Positions 22,920-35,152 of a DNA stretch of 64,000 nucleotides are shown in pieces. Positions within the stretch are counted from its first letter, which is position 1. Each line of letters opens with the position of its first letter. The position numbers and the translations under genes were made by a program. Under the pieces are notes generated by a model. It saw nothing but the letters and a program-made list of their open reading frames with translations, made no database searches and was not told the DNA's origin. This DNA comes from Cordylochernes scorpioides (lineage: Eukaryota; Arthropoda; Arachnida; Pseudoscorpiones; Chernetidae), in the NCBI GenBank assembly GCA_030710605.1, contig CP092879.1, positions 26,183,844 to 26,247,843 on the forward strand, read 5' to 3'.

Positions 22920-24174
22920 ACCTTGGGCTCTACATGTTTGAAGAACCCCGTTTTACGATTTGACCTTTATTAAAGCCGTAGAGAGTAATATCCGATCATG
23001 ACTTTTGTTGTCTGCAAAACATAAGACACTGGCATTGGTAAAAGGAGATTAGGACTTAACATTTCTGGTTTGAACTGATGCAAAAGAGGATGATGTCTCT
23101 TATTACATGATTTACAATTTGCGTAAAGACGCATGAGGATACTCTATGGTTAGACAGTTGTAACATAGACGATTATCTTTTACAAATGTCCATCTTTCAG
23201 GTAACATCATACCATTAAACTTAGGACATTTCAACAAAAAATATTCACCTTTACATAAGACGCATTACGTGACTCTGCTATCTATACTAGAGTCAGAGGC
23301 AAATGTTGCTGAATGAGAATGAGTGGATTTATTCATTTTGTAGAATTGGTTTGAATTTTCTTTATTCTGAAAACTCCCGAGACTTCCAGCAATTTTTTCC
23401 AGGAAAGAAATAATCTTTTCATACGATGGATATTCTTCCTCAAGCAAACTCATCTCCCATTCCTTTCTTTTTGAACGATCAAGTTTTGATTGAATTATAT
23501 GAATTAAAATCATATCTGATAAATTATTACGTTCCAATCCGAGGATAGAGAGATTCTGAATGCTTTCGTTACAAGTGTCTAGGAGATCAAGTAAATCTCT
23601 AGTCGATTCTTATTTTACATTTTTTAGATCATACCAATTTTGAATTTGTTTGAAAGCCAATTCACTTTTTTTTTGTCGAATCTATTGACCAAGGTTTGCC
23701 AGGCAATAGGATAATTTTCATCAGAAATATTGAACGCCCTAATAAGTCTAGCGGCATTTTCTTTTAGTGCAGAATTAAAATATTGAAGTTTTTGATGATT
23801 TCCCAGTTTTGTATTTTGTTCAATAGATCTAATAAAATTTCCTTAAAACTCAGCCAATCTGAAATATCACCACTAAAGGTGGGCAATTGAAATTTGGGAA
23901 GTTCTAAATGCGTTTCATCAGAAAATATATTTTTATTTATATTTCCCAGTGATCTATTCATTTTTATCAAAAAAGAATTGATTTTAGACTTTGCCTCAAA
24001 AGATAACTTAAATTTTTCTTCAGAATTAATGCCTTTATATTTTACTAATTTCACATATTGATTATCAAAGCTAGCTTTTAAATTTAACAAGTCTTTTGTA
24101 TTTTGCATAAGTGCGTATTCTACATCTGCTTTCAATTCTACATCTGCTTTCAATTCTACATCTGCTTTTATCAA
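22920..24174 (-). pseudogene. BEL/Pao gag, broken
   Basis: 24174-23764 reads through a coiled N-terminal part with a short tandem repeat (KADVELKADVEL) and then LELPKFQLPTFSGDISDWLSF, the diagnostic Pao Gag block. 23537-23265 continues with LIHIIQSKLDRSKRKEWE. Further on, Cys/His pairs near 23260-23080 are likely remnants of the zinc knuckles. Stops and shifts separate the pieces. Confidence 0.8.
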
Positions 24175-24324
24175 TTCTAAACTTTTAATCAGAGATTCAA
24201 AAATTAAGATTTATGTTTCCATATTTTAAAGATTAGTATTCAAAACCTTACCTTTCTTTATTTCTATGGCTTCTAAGAACTTGCTATTTCTTCTACTTCT
24301 TTCCCGGGTTTCGGCACCAAAAAA

Positions 24325-24576
24325 TGTTAGCACGTTTTCTTTGAAGTTTCTTCTAGAAAGAACAAGCTGACTTAATTCGATTCAATTCGATTTATTTCAA
24401 ACAACAAAAGGGAATTACACTACGATTTGATGCGATTTAGTTGTATTTAAACACAAAAGAAAACAGTAGAAGAAAAAAAACAACAAAAAGAATGATGATA
24501 AGTAACAATAAAATTCTATGAAATTTGAATTATAATTAATTAATAAAATACAATAATAATAATATAAAACCTAACA
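24325..24576 (-). repeat. 5' LTR of the BEL/Pao element
   Basis: 252 bases, same termini as 18931-19176. It includes a short duplication of ATTCGATT not present in the other LTR. Confidence 0.93.
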
Positions 24577-27440
24577 CATATATTATTTCACAGAGGTACA
24601 CAGATGCAAGAGACGGGAGGAAAACACATATTTCATTGACAGAAGTACAGATATGCCACTGATGGGGGCAGTACAGATATTTTATTGATAGAAGTACAGA
24701 GACGCGCGGTATAGTACACATATTTTATTTACAGAGGTACATAGATGCCAGAGACGCGCGGTGAAGTATATATATTTTATTGATAGAAGTACAGAAATGC
24801 AAGAGATGGTGGTAGTGCATATATTTTATTTAACAGAGGTACACAGATGCCAGAGACGGGAGGAGAACACAAATTTTATTGACAGAAGTAAAGAGATGCC
24901 TGAGACAGAGGGTATACACATATTTAATTGACAGAATTACATCGATGCCAGAGATGGGGGGGTTCAGATATTTTATTGATGGAGGAACAGAAATCCCAGA
25001 GACGGTGGAGAGTAAAAATATTTTATTGACAGAAATTCAGAGATGCCAGAGACGGAGAGGGGCAGTACATATATTCCATTGACAGAAGTACAGAGATGCT
25101 AGAGACGCGAGGGGGAATACATACAAATATAATGACAGATGTACAGAGATGCCATAGGCGGGGAGAAATACATATTTTTTTATTGACAGAAGTAAAGAAA
25201 TGCCAGAGACGCTGTAAGGAACACATATTTTATTGAGAGTACTCCAGAGATTCTCGAGACGGGGAGAAATACTTATGCTTTATTGACAGAAGTACAGCAA
25301 TGCCAGAGACGCGGTGGGGATGACATATTTTATTGAAAGAAGTTCAGAGATGCCAGAGAGAGCGGGAGTATACATATTGACAGAAGTATAGAGATGTCAG
25401 AGACAGGGAAGTACACATGTTTTATTGACTGAGGTAGGGAGATGCCAGAGACATGGGAGTACAAATATTTAATTGACAGAGGTACAGATATCCCAGTGGC
25501 GCGATGGAATAAACATATGTTATTGACAGATGTAAAGAGATTGTAGAGTAAGAATATAATATTGAGAGATGCACAGAAATTCTAGAGACGGGGAGAGTAC
25601 ACATATTTTATTGACAGAGGTACCGATATTCCAGAGACCTATGGTTGAGTACATCTATTTTATTTACAGAAGTACATAGATTCCAGAAACGAGGGAGTAC
25701 AGATTTTTTATTGAGAGAAGTACAGAAATTCCAAATACGCGCTAGGGGTACTCACATTTCATTAACAGAAGTTCAGAAATACCAGAGACGATAGAGAGTA
25801 TACATAATTTATTGACAGAAATTCAGAGATGCCATAGACGCGAAGGAGTACAGATGTTTTATTGAAAGAGTTACAGAGAATACAGATACGGGAAGTAATA
25901 TACATATTTTATTGACAGAAGTACAAAGATGCCACAGACGTGTGGTGGAGAATACCTATTTTATTGAGAGACGTAGAGAGATGTCAGAGACGGAGGTGTA
26001 GTCATATTTTATTGGCAGAGGTAAAGAGATTCCAGAGACGGGGTGGAGTACATATTTTTTGACAGAAGTACAGAATTGCCAGAGACGGGGGGATTACACA
26101 TATTTTATTGACACAAGTACAGAAATGCCAGGGCTGGGAGAAGTACAGATATTTTATTGACAGAAATACAGAGAATCCCGAGATGCGAGTAGTACACATT
26201 TTTTCGACAGAAGTACCAAGATGTCAAACATTGGAGGGAGTACACAATTTTTTGACAGATGTACATAGATGCCAGAGACGCGGGGGAGTACACATTTTTC
26301 ATGATACTGGGACCTCAAAAAAAGGAAGAATTCTCATGTGTATTTGACAGATGTACATACGTGCATTAAAGCTGTGGAATTCCAAGGTGTCATTAACGGA
26401 TCTACAAGGATGCCAAAGACCGTGGAATTAAAATATTTTATGGATTCATGTACAGGGACATCAGAAACCATTGGATATGCATGTTTTATTGAAGATACTT
26501 TAGGGATTCCAGATATCGTGAGATACACGTGTTTTATTGAAAGACGTACAGGAACGCCAGAGACGGTGTAATACACATATTTTATTGACGGAGGTACAGC
26601 GAAGCCAAAAAATATTCAATAAACGTGTTGTTTTCATTTTTGTTTATATATAAAAGTTCAGGCGCCTGTGACGGTGGAAAACAAATGTGTTTTTTCAATG
26701 ATGCTACAGAGACGATTGAATGCAGATGTTCTTTGAAGTAGGTAAAGAGAAGTAGAGACGGAAGTATACACTAATTTTATCGAAAGAGTAAAGGGACGCT
26801 CGAGACGGTGGATCCGGGTGTTTTTTGACGGAAGTATACACTCATTTTATCGACAGAGTAAAGGGACGCTCGAGACGGTGGATACGCGTGTTTTTTGACG
26901 GAAATTTAGGGACTACAAACATGGTAGTGAACACTTGTATATTGACAGATGTACAGAAATGTATGCAACAGTAGATTTCACATGTCTCATTGACATAGCT
27001 AAAGATATGTTATCAACAGGGTAACTCACACAACTTAATAACACAACGTAGAGTGATGTCATAGGATGTAGATTTTACGTATTATTGAAAGAGATACAGA
27101 AATGACAAAATCGGCGAAATTCATTTATTTTATCGATAGAAGTACAGATATATCACGAGTCAGGGATATTCACATGTTTTATTTATAGAGGTGCAGCGAT
27201 GTCATATACGGAGGAATTCACATGTTTCATCAACAGAGAAACAAATATTCAATTGAAACGAAAGAATAAACATATTATTTGACAGAGGTTCAAAGATTCC
27301 ATCGACAGTAGATTTGACATATTTTATTGTCAAAGGTTCAGATATATCAGAGGCGGTGGAATTCACATGTTTTTTCGCAGATGTACGGAGATGTCTAAAG
27401 GTTAGAAAAAACCTTTATTTTTGACAAATATATATAAAAT
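24577..27440 (+). repeat. 48-bp minisatellite array, block E with degenerate tail
   Basis: Regular units run to about 26600. From 26600 to 27440 the spacing and sequence decay, but TTTATTGACAGA and GTACAGA anchors persist. The part 26330-27440 matches 45420-46560 closely, including a TACAGCGAAGCCAAAAAATA landmark. The join between array and body is therefore duplicated too. Confidence 0.88.
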
Positions 27441-29419
27441 ATATCAGAGACGGTTAATTGTTTGTATTGTGGGTGCGCACCTATTTTTTAAACAAATTAC
27501 CCTGATTAGAAAGACATTGAAATGCACATAAATCATTGAATCATTGACCTGCTGTTGTCTGCCTGTATGGATTTCAGTGATCAGGTGTACGCTTGCATTC
27601 TTCGAAGCATGCGAAGCTGGCATTGATTTGTTCACATCTTCTCTTAGAAACTTTGCTTGTTGGCGGATTAAAATCAGCCCTCTCTGCCTATTGCTTCCTT
27701 TAAAATATTGAAAATCACGATTTCTCCTTCTCAAGGTCTGCCGAAGATTTAAATGTTTATATAAATATGGCCTAATTATATATTATAGATTTTATTACAT
27801 TCCACGACACAAGCTGGTTGTCCACATTCAAATTAGGTATGAGTTAAGAGACACCTATACGATTTAAACACTTTCGCTTCCAATATTTCACTTTACCTAT
27901 AGAATGCCCTATAGCAAACGAATATTCACCTACAATTTTGACTTGATTTTTCATTGGGATGTGTACTTGATCCCTAATGAATTACATATTTTCATCTTCA
28001 TGAATTTTGATTATAGAAATAACTTGCTACAGCTGTTATAGTTTTAGCTAGTCTCTCTAATTAATAATAATAAATGAAGCAGCACCTGTGAGGTGTTATA
28101 TAACGTGTCATAAATATATATATGTTTTCGGAATATTAAACTATTAAGAAGAATTAATTATATTCAAAATAAAACAATTTATACTACCCTAAATCCAACG
28201 TAAAATATTGTAAGGACGTAACACATCATATATTTCACCAGTTTAATCTTGTAACAAAATATTTTATTAGACTGTTTATACATACATGTGGTCATTCAAT
28301 TCATTCATACATAAACTATAAATATGTTTGGAAAGCATATAGGGTGTATGTTGTTGGAAAAAGACATTATAAGAAAAGAAAGTATATTTTTTACAATTTA
28401 AGTTGTGTTCATCAATCAATGTTAATATATTATCATTTTATTACTTATCAAATATTGCATTTTATATAATTGTATTCTGAAATTATTGTCATTTTATATC
28501 ATCGTTTTGGTGCACAATTTAATTCTAATTTTAATTGGCTTATAATTATCAAAAAGTTGCCTTAAAAGTTGTCTCCATTTTTAAATATTATTTTTTTTAA
28601 ATATATATTCCGTTGTTTTATAGAAGAGAGAACAACATTATTGTAATAACCTCTCCTAGGATAAAATGTAATTGTATTAATAGTGTATAAATATATTTTT
28701 TTTCACAATAATTCATACAAAAATGTTCTTGTTTTTTATATTTTTGCTTCAAAGTGTAAATTTCTCAGATATATATTATCCGTGTATTATTTGTGATCTC
28801 AGGTGAAAAAAGCAACTTTATCTTGAGAAGGTTTGATCAGAAGGGTTTGAGCAAAGAGTGAAAATGTTTGACTTCGAGTCCACAAAATTCAGAGTAGAGA
28901 GGAACCTACCTGTCTGTGTAGTCCTGTCTTCCTTTCTGAAACAAAAACATCTCATTCAACCTTCTCATTACAACAATACAGGACTCGTTTTATAATGTAT
29001 ATAGTGTATATACAAGATTGAGGGAAAGTTTTAATCATATTTTAAAAGCCTCTTATACATTTTGTGCAACTTTGAAGAAGAGAATTTTACACAGTAGATC
29101 TCCCTTTATATAGCGGATACCCCGCTAGCGGACACCTCTCCACAAAGGATAGTTTTCATTTCGATAAAAATAATCCCTTGAATCAATATTATAAAAACAT
29201 AAATCCTCCTCCAGGGAAAAGATTATTTTAAAAATATTTTTATTCAAAAATATCTCGAGCTTTCGGGCAAGTAAGCCCTTCTACGGGAGAAACTATTTTA
29301 CATCCTTAATACGCAAATAAAAAAATATTTAAATTTAAATAAAGTCCTTTAGTTGTTTACATTTGTTTTGGGAAATAATCAACGCGGGCTTCTATTGCGC
29401 GTGCTTCACTTGGAAGTTA

Positions 29420-29990
29420 TGTGGTAGGCTCAGGAAATATAATGTTATAAACTTCCGGGATATCTATTCTTCTGTTAATACTATTGTGCTTTCTGGATAT
29501 GATGGATTCTATTATTAGTCTCTGTAGTCTATTGGGGATGTTGGAGTAATGGGTCTTTGGTTCTGATAGGGAGAAGAAATGGCCTGTTTCTCTTATATGT
29601 TGGTATACTAAAGATCTACTGTCTTAATTATCGATATTTCGCTTATGTTCTGATATTCTTATATTTAAATGTCTGCCAGTTTCGCCAACATATTTGGTTT
29701 TGCATTCGTTGCATTCTATGGAATATATGGCATTCATAATATTGGAAGGATAATCAACGGTATTGTTCTTTGTTATGGGGTTTCTTAGTAACGAATTTAA
29801 ATTAGGTGAGTTGCTGAAAAATGTTTTGATCCCAAATTTCTTCAGATGACGGGCTATAGAAGCAGATACTGGTGAATAAGGAATACTGCTAATAGATTTA
29901 TAGATTGGGGAATTCCGAATTTCAGAGGGGCTATAGAAATGTCTTAGAATAAACGATAAAGGATATTGACAAGTGTTTAGATTTCTTAAT
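29420..29990 (-). pseudogene. Penelope-like GIY-YIG endonuclease, left arm
   Basis: The minus frame runs through HLKKFGIKTFFSNSPNLNSL, then AIYSIECNECKTKYVGETGR (Cys pair plus the GIY-YIG-type core YVGETGR) and LNIRISEHKRNIDN. An in-frame stop (TAA) follows at about 29622-29620 where the other arm has Gln. After it come LVYQHIRETGH and PNRLQRLIIESIISRKH. The domain nicks target DNA. The two arms carry different lesions, so neither is intact. Confidence 0.8.
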
Positions 29991-30000
29991 ATATGTTAAG

Positions 30001-30566
30001 AAATCTAAAGACTTGTCAATATCCTTTATCGTTTATTCTAAGACATTTCTATAGCCCCTCTGAAATTCGGAATTCCCCAATCTATAAATCTATTAGCAGT
30101 ATTCCTTATTCACCAGTATCTGCTTCTATAGCCCGTCATCTGAAGAAATTTGGGATCAAACATTTTTCAGCAACTCACCTAATTTAAATTCGTTACTAAG
30201 AAACCCCATAACAAAGAACAATACCATTGATTATCCTTCCAATATTAAGAATGCCATATATTCCATAGAATGCAACGAATGCAAAACCAAATATGTTGGC
30301 GAAACTGGCAGACATTTAAATATAAGAATATCAGAACATAAGCGAAATATCGATAATCAAGACAGTAGATCTTTAGTATACCAACATATAAGAGAAACAG
30401 GTCATTCCTTCTCCGTAACAGAACCAAAGACCCATTACTCCAACATCCCCAATAGACTACAGAGACTAATAATAGAATCCATCATATCCAGAAAGCACAA
30501 TATTATTAACAGAAGAATAGATATCCCGGAAGTTTATAACATTATATTTACTGAGCCCACCCCATA
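30001..30566 (+). pseudogene. Penelope-like GIY-YIG endonuclease, right arm
   Basis: Same coding sequence as the left arm, but one A is lost in the run after GGGATCAAA (about 30155-30160), which shifts the frame before the Cys pair. From 30245 the frame reads YSIECNECKTKYVGETGR, LNIRISEHKRN and, without the left arm's stop, HIRETGHSF to about 30566. Confidence 0.8.
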
Positions 30567-30945
30567 ACCTCCAAGTGAAGCACGCGCAATAGAAGCCCGC
30601 GTTGATTATGCCTCAAAACAAATGTAAACAACTAAAGGACTTTATTTAAGTTTAAATATTATTTTATTGGCGTATTAAGGATGTAAAATAGTTTCTCCCG
30701 TAGAAGGGCTTACTTGCCCGAAAGCTCGAGATATTTTTAAATAAAAATATTTTTAAAAGAATCTTTTCCTTGGAAGATTTATGTTTTTATAATAGTTTTC
30801 ATTTGCAAAATTACTATTTTTACAATTTAGAAACTCTCCAGTTGGAAAACACCTCTCCTTAAAGGACACTTTTGATTTGAAATCAGGTATCCTTTAAAGG
30901 GAGTTTCTATTGTAATGAATATTATTTATTATTGTAATTTTTAAA

Positions 30946-31215
30946 ATGGTGAGTCCATCAATGCAGATATTTTTTATTATATCTTACCAAATATTGTTAT
31001 ATGTATCTAAAGAAAAATATATTATAATTTTTCTTTTCAACTTTGTATTACATATGGCTTTAGAATCAATGGTGTCACTCGTGGACTTTTCAGCTTTCCA
31101 TCAATATTTGGAACCATCGTCTCAGCCAATTAGCCCATCGAATGCGAAAAGCCACTTCAGGTTTTCGCCTTTACACTTTCAAAAGGAAGCAGCCTACAAA
31201 TCTCAACTATTTTAA
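30946..31215 (+). CDS. Hypothetical ORF shared by all three bodies, copy 2
   Basis: An 89-codon frame homologous in position and sequence to 10969-11226 (HMALESMVSLVDFSAFHQYL near residues 37-56, EPSSQPISPSNAKSHFRF further on). Its status as a gene is uncertain for the reasons given at copy 1. Confidence 0.25.
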   Translation: MVSPSMQIFFIISYQILLYVSKEKYIIIFLFNFVLHMALESMVSLVDFSAFHQYLEPSSQPISPSNAKSHFRFSPLHFQKEAAYKSQLF

Positions 31216-31349
31216 AGCCTAAATTATTAAATATTATACACAGTCTTAATATGTCGGGGTGTATGTGTTCTCAAATGTCTTTTTGTCTGTGCAATACACT
31301 GATGTACTAGCGTAGGGTATAAAATATAGCATATATAAACAGAATGATC

Positions 31350-31510
31350 CAATACAGTATTAGAGCTCTAAAGAAGCGGTCTGGTAGATTAAATTGGTGA
31401 AACCGCTGGGAGGGTTCACCACTGATGAGTTAAGCCCCCCCCCCCCCCCCCATTATTTTTCATCGCAGTAAGGACAGTAGAATTTTGATTTATGTGTGAA
31501 AGAAACATTC
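31350..31510 (+). repeat. CCCTCCC hairpin repeat
   Basis: The unit runs from AGAGCTCTAAAGAAGCGGTC through GGTGAAACCGCTGGGAGGG, TTCACCACTGATGAG and a long C run (about 31437-31451) to CATCGCAGTAAGGACAGTAG. Its inner stem is GGGAGGG with the C-rich complement. It is absent at this site in body copy 3. Confidence 0.65.
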
Positions 31511-31826
31511 GCGTCTTTGTTTTTCTTTGATATAAATAGATCCTGTCTCATTTATGGTTTTTCACTATCGTAAACGAAAAGCTAAAATCTCTCTGAAAAG
31601 AAGCAGAAAAATATAGGAACTTCACCTAATTTAGAATGTTCTCTCTCTATATATATAGTAATTGAAAAATAATTCCTAATATCAAATATTTTCATCGATA
31701 AAATAAAACTATTATCTAATTTTAAAACACGCATACACTTTTCCAAATTTATTTTACTAGTCCGAAATATATGTTCGTCAAAAACATTCGCTTCTAATGG
31801 AAGAATACTTTAGGCTTTAAAAATAT

Positions 31827-33371
31827 TGTGACGAAGAAATATTTTATTATTTAATTTTTAATATTATTCAATGAATATATTCAACAGATTATAAAAATAT
31901 ATATTACTCTATATTTGTGAAATAATCTTTAAAATATTTCTTTGCTTGCTTGCTTAAGATTCCCTAGCTGTAGATAGTTTCGGCTGACTTGTTAATAATT
32001 GTCGACTTGTCGCTGTGACGTCATCAATAAATACTTTTACATCTTAGGATATTTCAAGGCTTGATTTCTACGCTACAACTGATGGAGAGAATGGACCGAT
32101 ACTCATTAAGAAATAAAAGAAATATTGATTCTGTTGAACCAGAAGAAACTTCTATGAATGTAAAGAAGGAAGGTACTCAGGTAAGCAACTACGTTGTTCA
32201 ACATCTGCCAAGGAACCCTTCCATTTTCTCCGGGGAGGATGGTGAAGATCTCAAAAAATGGTTAAAAGGGTATGCACGTGTAGCAAGGTACAACCATTTG
32301 GACGAAACCCTTTGTCTTACTAAAGTTTATTTTTATCTGTCTGGAACTGCTCTCAATTGGTTTGAGAACAACGAAGAAAGCATACAGACTTGGAAGGAAT
32401 TCACATCTCAATTAGAGAATGTGTTCGGAACCAAAAAATGCTACAACCGAAGAAATTGTGAAGGAGGAGATTGGAAGAACCCTGGCGCCAATCTCAAAGT
32501 CTAGGAGAAGTCCCCCTCAGAAGGAAAGACCCCGACAGTTTTTAAATACCAGATATGAGGCCGAAACGATAAGACCGCATCCTGAACCTCGATACCCAAA
32601 ACAAGGAGGAAGACGCGACACCAATGATTGGCGTACAACTGAGGGAAGGCCAATCTGTTTCTACTGCGGACGCCCAGGTCACGTCGTCCGCTATTGCCGT
32701 GACAGGAAGAGACACAATGAGGAAAGGAGAAATGACTATTTCCAAAGAAAGCAAGACGCAGTGAAATCCTACAACTCTCGAGCTGAATCTCAGGACCCCA
32801 ATGACGAATCATCGAGGAAAACTTTCACTCGCTACCGAAGCCCTACTTCATATCTCGGTCGAAACAGACAACATTTCTCACCTGCTAGAAGATCTAGCTG
32901 GACTCCCCACCATTGAAACTAGATGATAGACCACATTGTAGGTGAGGCCGTAAAGTTATAAACATAGACCTACCAAGTCCTCATGAAGAAGATATCTCAA
33001 CTAAAGAAGACATTCACCGCAGTCACCTGAAAATATCTCTGGCCATAGTACTAGTTCTTAAGACTGACGACGTAAGTCTCCTGGTGAGCATCGGGTCGAT
33101 GCTCTCTATAGGAGGAGGCTATGTGACGAAGAAATATTTTATTATTTAATTTTAATATTATTCAATGAATATATTCAACAGATTATAAAAATATATATTA
33201 CTCTATATTTGTGAAATCATATTGAAAATATTTCTTTGCTTGCTTGCTTAAGATTCCCTAGCTGTAGATAGTTTTGGCTGACTTGTTAATAATTGTCGAC
33301 TTGTCGCTGTGACGTCATCAATAAATACTTTTACATCTTAGGATATTTCAAGGCTTGATTTCTACGCTACA
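31827..33371 (+). mobile_element. Gag-only LTR retrotransposon (non-autonomous Gypsy-type)
   Basis: LTRs of about 250 bases (31827-32077 and 33122-33371; TGTGACGAAG...CGCTACA) differ at only about five positions. ATAT lies on both sides as a 4-bp target duplication. A purine tract (ATAGGAGGAGGCTA) precedes the 3' LTR. The 1044-bp interior codes only for a Gag protein; protease, RT and integrase are absent. Body copies 1 and 3 show the empty site. The near-identical LTRs argue for a fairly recent insertion helped by an autonomous relative. Confidence 0.88.
32082..32916 (+). pseudogene. Gypsy-type Gag with capsid and zinc knuckle, one frameshift
   Basis: The first frame starts at ATG 32082. 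It contains FSGEDGEDLKKWLKGYARVA (residues about 50-69) and the capsid block YFYLSGTALNWFENNEESIQ (about 84-103), followed by WKEFTSQLENVFGTK. The second frame takes over near 32431-32437, at a run of six A, and reads on through a basic proline-rich linker to a single CCHC knuckle (C-FY-C-GRPG-H-VVRY-C, at 32655-32696) and an Arg-rich tail ending at 32916. Gag would package the element RNA. One base added or lost in the A run accounts for the break, so it may be a sequencing error. Confidence 0.85.
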
Positions 33372-34850
33372 ATATGACTGAGCTCAGAAACGAGTAGAAA
33401 CAGAAAAAGCATAAAGTTGTATATACTTATCGCCACGGAATTTTTATATTCACACACACAAGTGAATTTTTATCCTTTCAAATTATCATCTTATAGCTTC
33501 TCAGCTCCCAGTAGGCCCTTTCCACACAATGTCATAACAATACTTAGATATGACATAATCTTCAAACATGCTTCTAGATCCCTTCAGTGATAAAAGACGA
33601 TCGTTTATAGCAAAGAGCTCGATTTGAATAGACGACAGAAAATAGATCAGAGTCGCCAAAATGTTCTAAAATGAACCGAACGACCGAAGACCATTCCGAA
33701 TGAGATCAACATTTAAGATCCATATTTACACTTATAGACAAAACTTGATCAAGTTTCATATTTAAATGTCGCGGTCGTCTATTTATTCTTCACACTTGAT
33801 TATCTCGTTTATTCAATAAAGGTCTCGGTGTATCAAATGTCTTTCAGATTTATTGTCTGAATCTCGATAAACATTCTAAAAGATGAACTTCCTTAAGTTT
33901 TGTCCATGAGTGTTAATCATTACATATACAATGACTTGGTTGTTAATTGCCCAGAACTGAACAAGATTGAAGCGGCTAAGCCACAAGGAAATGAACATCA
34001 CCTACCACGTGTGCCAGTAGTTTACCCTTCTTTGCTCATCTTGAAAGATTCCATGCGATTTTTAAGAAATATAAAATGAATAAATAAATATCGAATCATT
34101 TGGTTGAATCGGAATTATAACTTTTAAAAAATTGTTTGATAACCTCATTGTTATCATATTTTTAATCAAGGTTGCTCTATTGGCTGGATGCTTATGCCTT
34201 TGTATTCGCAAATTTAGTGATTGATATGTTACTAGTTAACATTTCTGTAAACAAGTTGATTTAATTTGTTTATTTCACAAAGGCAATGATATTATTCAAT
34301 TCTTAATAATTCTTCTAGTTCATTATTGTTTAACGCCCACATAGGCCTTCAAAATTCCTATGATTCATTTTTCCAAAGAATAATCTCTCCTGATAAAAAG
34401 CTTTTGACTTAACTTAGACTTTTTAAAGAAACTGATACCAAGAAGATTGATCAAACATTATTGATTTACAAGAGATAGAACAAAATAAAGAAACTTATAA
34501 CATAGCAAACAAAGAGAAAATTTTCTTCTTACGATTAGCGCCTATTTTCTTGTGATCTTACACACATACTCTGTAATAATAATTAATTAATTAAGCTTAA
34601 AATATATATACACAACAAAAGCATAAAAACCTTGAGGCGTTAAAGATCATTATTTATCGCTGAAATATAAAACAAAATTCTTAGTTTTCATGAACTTTTT
34701 GCCATTTCCTATATAAAAATCTAAAACTTAATTTCATCATCTTGAATTAATTTTTTTATCACAAAAATTAATTAAGCTTATTAAAAAAAACTGATTTTTA
34801 ATAAATATTTAAACTCTTTTATTTTAAGATATATATTTTGAATTACACTT
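33372..34850. other. AT-rich end of body copy 2, no gene
   Basis: Matches 51640-53110 closely (GAACCGAACGACCGAAGACC, CACCTACCACGTG, AAACCTTGAGGCGTTAAA). No open frame of note. Confidence 0.5.
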
Positions 34851-35152
34851 GTACACACACTTTTTCCTTCTCAATAATTGAAAGTTTTTTCTAGTAAATT
34901 CCAATCCGTAGATCATGAATATAACCTTCATTTTTCAAAACTAACTCAATTTTTTGAAAAATATTGGAAAATATTTAATTTTATAAAGAAGCTGATGTCA
35001 TCGCTGTCATCAAAATAATTCGACGATAATGACTTTGTAAGCCAAAATATTTAATCATCATTTAGATGAAATGCATATACCATTGCAATTTTATATCAAG
35101 AAAATGTTTAACAATACATTTATTTTCATAAATATGTTTGAAAATATAAATA
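34851..35152. other. AT-rich sequence, nothing recognised
   Basis: Not shared with the other bodies and without coding or repeat signal. Confidence 0.4.

Larger units (their letters stand above)
18931..24576 (-). mobile_element. BEL/Pao LTR retrotransposon, complete in structure, frames broken
   Basis: Left LTR 18931-19176 and right LTR 24325-24576 (TGTTAG...CTAACA) are flanked by the 5-bp duplication CATAT (18926-18930 and 24577-24581). Read on the minus strand, the primer-binding site TGGTGCCGAAACCCGGGA follows the 5' LTR (about 24318-24301). The polypurine-like tract CCACCGGGGTGAAGTA precedes the 3' LTR (about 19192-19177). Between them lie gag, protease, RT, RNase H and integrase in BEL/Pao order. 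It inserted into the minisatellite, splitting blocks D and E. Confidence 0.95.
29162..30792. mobile_element. Penelope-like element, head-to-head foldback
   Basis: Two arms of about 800 bases are near-perfect inverted copies around a 7-base loop at about 29990-29998. The 12-bp duplication TAGTTTTCATTT flanks the insert (29150-29161 and 30793-30804). The empty site is visible in body copies 1 and 3. Each arm codes for a GIY-YIG endonuclease C-terminal region and ends in GAGCTTTCGGGCAAGTAAG. GIY-YIG next to the RT is the hallmark of Penelope-like elements; the RT itself is absent from both arms. The left end has some 27 extra bases. Confidence 0.85.
29092..30912. mobile_element. pogo/Tigger-like MITE, copy 2, split by the Penelope-like insertion
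   Basis: The left half begins near 29092 (CAGTAGATCTCCCTTTA) and the right half ends near 30912 (GGAGTTTCTATTG) before TA. Removing 29162-30792 plus one target duplication gives the same element as at 10753-10920. Confidence 0.65.
27441..34850 (+). repeat. Body of macro-repeat, copy 2 (interrupted)
   Basis: Same landmark order as copies 1 and 3. Copy-specific insertions are the Penelope-like foldback (29162-30792), a hairpin repeat (about 31350-31510) and the gag-only LTR element (31827-33371). Similarity ends near 34826-34860. No host gene is evident in the intervals between insertions. Confidence 0.75.

Noticed and set aside
31430..31455. Poly-C run as a functional element
   Set aside because: It lies where other copies have CCCTCCC, so it is slippage within the hairpin repeat.
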